From Pseudodesulfovibrio alkaliphilus (GTDB lineage Bacteria > Desulfobacterota > Desulfovibrionia > Desulfovibrionales > Desulfovibrionaceae), in NCBI RefSeq assembly GCF_009729555.1, contig NZ_WODC01000003.1, positions 186,001 through 250,000 of the forward strand: a stretch of DNA of 64,000 bases. The letters are read 5' to 3'. The number at the start of each line of letters is the position of its first letter. The stretch's first letter is position 1. Of the stretch, positions 61,360-64,000 are shown piece after piece. The notes under the pieces were generated by a model, which searched no databases, had not been told where the DNA came from, and saw only the letters and a program-made list of their open reading frames with translations. A program made the position numbers and the translations under genes.

Positions 61360-62211
61360 ATGAAACCGATCACCATAGCGCTTATAGCTCTCATTGTCGT
61401 CGCCACCCTGGGTCTGACCCAGGTCGTCTTCACCGTGGACCAGACCGAGCGGGCCATCGTCCTCGAACTCGGCCGCCCGGTGGGCGACGTGGCCCTTGAG
61501 CCCGGACTGCACTTCAAGCTCCCCGTTGTCCAGAACGTGGTCTTCTTCGACTCGCGCATCCTTGACTTTGACGCCCGGCCCGAGGAGATCACCACCGCTG
61601 ACAAGAAATACATGAACGTGGACTCCTACACCAAGTGGCGCATCTACGACCCGCTCACCTTCTATACCAAGGTGCGCAGCGTCCAGGGCGCCCAGGCGAG
61701 GCTGGACGACATCATCCGCTCCCAGCTGCGCGTGGCTGTGGGCCGCTACACCCTCATCGAGGTGGTCTCCCACAAGCGTCTGGAGATCATGACCGCCGTG
61801 ACCGAGCGCTCCCGCGAGCTGCTGCGCCCCTACGGCATCGAGGTGGTGGATGTGCGTATCAAGCGCACCGATCTGCCGCCGGAAAACGCACGGGCCATCT
61901 ACGGCCGCATGAAGGCCGAGCGCGAGCGCCAGGCCAGGCAGTATCGCTCCGAGGGCCGCGAGGCTTCCGCCCGCATCATTGCCGAAGCGGACAAGCAGCG
62001 GGCCATCATCCTGGCCGATGCCGAAAAGGAGGCCGAGATCGTCCGAGGCGACGGCGACGCGCAAGCCACGGCCATCTACGCCGAAGCCCTGGGCAAGGCG
62101 CCTGACTTCTACGACTTCATGCGCAGCCTTGAGGCCTATCGCAAGAGTTTCGGCGACAACACCCGCTTCATCATGACCCCCGAGAGCCAGTTCCTGCGCC
62201 ACATGCGGTGA
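61360..62211 (+). CDS. hflC: HflC, subunit of the FtsH-associated HflKC complex
   Basis: 283 residues: an N-terminal signal-anchor (ITIALIALIVVATLGLTQVV), then SPFH domain (VDQTERAIVLELGRPVGDVA, LKLPVVQNVVFFDSRILDF-like) and an Ala/Glu-rich coiled coil (GREASARIIAEADKQRAIIL). Residues LPPENARAIYGRMKAERERQ are diagnostic for HflC. Partner of hflK; followed by a terminator. Confidence 0.93.
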   Translation: MKPITIALIALIVVATLGLTQVVFTVDQTERAIVLELGRPVGDVALEPGLHFKLPVVQNVVFFDSRILDFDARPEEITTADKKYMNVDSYTKWRIYDPLTFYTKVRSVQGAQARLDDIIRSQLRVAVGRYTLIEVVSHKRLEIMTAVTERSRELLRPYGIEVVDVRIKRTDLPPENARAIYGRMKAERERQARQYRSEGREASARIIAEADKQRAIILADAEKEAEIVRGDGDAQATAIYAEALGKAPDFYDFMRSLEAYRKSFGDNTRFIMTPESQFLRHMR

Positions 62212-62237
62212 CCCGGCTGACATTCGGAACACACCAA

Positions 62238-62267
62238 GGCACGGCCCGCGCCAAGACGGGCCGTGCC
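62238..62267 (+). terminator. Rho-independent terminator after hflC
   Basis: Perfect 11-bp stem ggcacggcccg (62238-62248) and cgggccgtgcc (62257-62267), 8-base loop; no pronounced T run. Confidence 0.65.
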
Positions 62268-62458
62268 CTGAAACTGTCCTGCCCATCAGATATGCACGGC
62301 TTGACAATACCGGGAAATTCTCCCAAAGTGCCTGGGAAGTTTTCGACAACACGATATTTTGACAGCTCCTCATCCACAGCACACCCTCCAAAGGCCGTCT
62401 GTCAAAAAATCTCCGAGTGATCCAGAAAAATCATTCTCACGGCTAGGAAACCACGAGT

Positions 62459-62515
62459 ATGCTCCTGGTTGACGGAGCATGAATGCGACAGTCACTGGCT
62501 ACACAAATGTAGCCA
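62459..62515. promoter_or_regulatory. Two palindromic operator-like sites before the CI-type regulator
   Basis: First dyad atgctcc-tggttgac-ggagcat (62459-62480). Second dyad tggctaca-caaa-tgtagcca (62496-62515), perfect 8-bp arms. They lie 20-76 bp upstream of the regulator's start and are candidates for autoregulatory binding. The 190 bp before them, back to the hflC terminator, show no gene. Confidence 0.5.
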
Positions 62516-62534
62516 CAGGTTCAAAGGAGCCACC

Positions 62535-63257
62535 ATGCCGAAGAAAAAACGTCACTGTGACGAGGCCCAATTGAAATGGTTCGAGGAAGCGCTGGAGCGG
62601 ATCAAGAAGGCCACAGGCGCCCGCACCCAGGTGCAATTGGCAGAGGTTCTGGATGTCAGGCAGTCAAGCATCTCCGACGCCAAGCGCCGCTGCTCCATCC
62701 CGGCCGACTGGTTTCTCAAGCTCTACCGCAGCCACGGGCTCGACCCTGACTGGCTGTCCGAGGGAGTGGAGCCGGTCTATATCAACGCCGACAAGGCCAA
62801 GATCCCGGCCGACACCCTGCTGCGCGAGACCCCGGCCCCCTATGGCCGCATGAATTCCCGCGGTCGCGTGGTCCCGGTTTCGACCATGGCCGGAGCCGAC
62901 AAGGAAAGCGCCGCCTGGGAACCCAATCCCGTTGAGGAACTGTCCGTGCCCGAGTCCTTCTGCCGCCCGAAACTCCAGGTGGTCAAGGTCGACTCCTCGG
63001 CCATGGAGCCGGTCATCGGCCGCAGCGCCTTTGTGGGCATCGACCGCGACCAGCGCGAGCACCCGGACGGAGACCTCTGCGCCGTGCACTTTCCCCACCA
63101 GGGCCTGGCCATTCGCCGTGTTTTCATGCAGGGCGACAGCTTCCTGCTCAAGGCGGACAACGACAAATACACCGACCTGACCATCCCGGCCGCCGAAATG
63201 GACGAGCGCACCGTGGGCCGCGTCATCTGGGTGCTGCAAACCCTGGCTCCCATGTAA
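62535..63257 (+). CDS. CI-like/S24 transcriptional regulator
   Basis: 240 residues from ATG 62535 (aaaggag site). The N-terminal half is a phage-CI-type helix-turn-helix (QVQLAEVLDVRQSSISDAKR). The C-terminal half is an S24 peptidase fold with KVDSSAMEPVIG (Ser near 154-155 at the nucleophile position). Where LexA-type proteins carry the catalytic Lys, the sequence is LAIRRVFM, so that Lys appears replaced by Arg and self-cleavage is doubtful. It may be a stable, non-inducible phage-derived repressor. Two dyads lie just upstream. Targets unknown. Confidence 0.8.
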   Translation: MPKKKRHCDEAQLKWFEEALERIKKATGARTQVQLAEVLDVRQSSISDAKRRCSIPADWFLKLYRSHGLDPDWLSEGVEPVYINADKAKIPADTLLRETPAPYGRMNSRGRVVPVSTMAGADKESAAWEPNPVEELSVPESFCRPKLQVVKVDSSAMEPVIGRSAFVGIDRDQREHPDGDLCAVHFPHQGLAIRRVFMQGDSFLLKADNDKYTDLTIPAAEMDERTVGRVIWVLQTLAPM

Positions 63258-63279
63258 GACGGAAGAACCGCGATCCTTT

Positions 63280-63322
63280 CGGGGCCGGACCGAGCATTCC
63301 GTCCGGCCCCGTTTTCCTTTTG
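63280..63322 (+). terminator. Rho-independent terminator after the CI-like gene
   Basis: 11-bp perfect stem cggggccggac (63280-63290) and gtccggccccg (63301-63311), followed by ttttccttttg. Confidence 0.85.
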
Positions 63323-63343
63323 TCCATTCCCTGGCCCGTCCCC

Positions 63344-63372
63344 TTGACGCGGCCATGCTCGCCCCATACTGT
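63344..63372 (+). promoter_or_regulatory. Promoter for panB, possibly leaderless
   Basis: -35 ttgacg (63344-63349), 17-bp spacer, -10 tactgt (63367-63372), 6 bp before the ATG at 63379 and no ribosome-binding site. Confidence 0.5.
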
Positions 63373-63378
63373 CCTGGT

Positions 63379-64000
63379 ATGAATACCAACACCGACACCG
63401 GACGCCAGTCGCCCGTCACCGCCCCGGACATCCAGGCCCGCAAAGGCGTGGACGACAAGATCTGCTGCATCACCGCCTACGACTACCCCTCGGCCATGAT
63501 CGCCGACTCGGCCGGGGTGGACATCGTCCTTGTGGGCGATTCCCTGGCCATGGTGGTCCTCGGCCACAGGGACACCCTGTCCGTGACCGTGGACGAGATG
63601 GTCCACCACACCCTGGCCGCCAGCCGGGGCGTGTCCCGCGCCCTGCTCGTGGCCGACATGCCCTTCATGTCCTACGGCACGGTGGAGCGCGCCATGGAAA
63701 CCGCCCACAGCCTCATGGGCCGGGGCCGGGCCAGGGCGGTCAAGCTTGAAGGCGGCACAGCTGTGGTTCCCCAGATCCGCGCCCTGACCGAGGCGGGCAT
63801 CCCGGTCATGGGCCATGTGGGCCTGACCCCGCAGCACGTCGCCCGTTTCGGCGGGTTCAAGGCCCAGGGCAAGTCGGTCGAGGCAGCCAGGGCGCTCATC
63901 GACGACGCCCAGGCCGTGGAAGAGGCCGGGGCCTTCTGCGTGGTCCTTGAGGCCATGCCCGTGGAATGCGCCCAGCTGATCACCGAAGCCGTGGACATCC
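63379..64000 (+). CDS. panB: Ketopantoate hydroxymethyltransferase (3' end outside window)
   Basis: The first 207 residues are visible; the gene runs off the window. PanB signatures: CCITAYDYPSAMIADSAGVD, VGDSLAMVVLGHRDTLSVTV (Asp metal ligand), LLVADMPFMSYG, VKLEGGTAVVPQ and GHVGLTPQHVARFGGFKAQG. It adds a hydroxymethyl group to alpha-ketoisovalerate in pantothenate and CoA synthesis. Confidence 0.95.
   Translation, partial: MNTNTDTGRQSPVTAPDIQARKGVDDKICCITAYDYPSAMIADSAGVDIVLVGDSLAMVVLGHRDTLSVTVDEMVHHTLAASRGVSRALLVADMPFMSYGTVERAMETAHSLMGRGRARAVKLEGGTAVVPQIRALTEAGIPVMGHVGLTPQHVARFGGFKAQGKSVEAARALIDDAQAVEEAGAFCVVLEAMPVECAQLITEAVDI

Noticed and set aside
1-64000. Search for tRNA, rRNA, CRISPR arrays, integrase and transposase genes
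   Set aside because: None was recognised by eye. A covariance-model or HMM search was not possible here, so small RNAs could be missed.

Overview
The window is a high-GC (about 65%) bacterial chromosome segment. Its gene content points to a Desulfovibrionaceae-type sulfate reducer (Desulfovibrio/Pseudodesulfovibrio): many membrane c-di-GMP and chemotaxis sensors, a sigma-54-type promoter before a hook-protein gene, RNase G, QueH and HflKC, and a large FecR/RTX exported adhesin. The genus is inferred from content, not proven. No rRNA, tRNA, CRISPR array or transposase gene was found.

Layout. 0-6.3 kb: the end of a repetitive Asn/Asp/Val-rich protein converges on a 1667-residue FecR/RTX adhesin. 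6.5-9.8 kb: podovirus-type terminase plus a GNAT-like protein, then, beyond an inserted TPR lipoprotein gene, a holin-like and a coiled-coil/TM lysis pair. 9.9-13.7 kb: ordinary genes (Dus, cyclase family, EamA transporter, SlyX, cupin). 13.7-18.8 kb: a podoviral tail block (chaperone, discoidin-like fibre, T7-type fibre, internal-virion-like protein, tail-nozzle-like protein). 19-36.9 kb: three GGDEF proteins, lipoproteins, a ferredoxin-nitroreductase, a 3D-domain protein, a metallo-beta-lactamase-like protein lacking its metal ligands, a glycosyltransferase, an Hpt protein, an OmpH-like lipoprotein, an MCP and FlgE. 37-40.5 kb: a podoviral head block (portal, Bbp19-like, scaffold) ending in a 25-codon stub where the capsid gene should be. 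41-53.7 kb: housekeeping genes (rlmN, ZIP transporter, cytosine deaminase, trmI, radical SAM, rng, queH, hemW, rnhA). 53.9-54.9 kb: an AT-richer frameshifted phage-like gene and a secreted protein. 55-64 kb: MacB-like ABC exporter, YkgJ-like protein, phosphomannomutase, hflKC, a CI/S24-type regulator and the start of panB.

Central observation. The phage particle genes are split into blocks lying kilobases apart among host genes. They match the host in composition and most are intact. The tail, lysis and head blocks, and the frameshifted 53.9-kb locus, are each preceded by the same bipartite sequence: a CCCTGTCAA box and a CGCCCGTT box 47-48 bp apart (start to start). That is what a domesticated, co-regulated particle such as a gene transfer agent would look like. 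Desulfovibrio has a known short-tailed transducing particle, Dd1, which fits a podovirus-type origin. The link to Dd1 is inference. Four copies of a 144-233-bp element with terminal inverted repeats lie between 37.1 and 50.4 kb. Two bracket the head block, and one sits in the head-block leader: removing it restores the promoter-to-start distance seen at the other loci.
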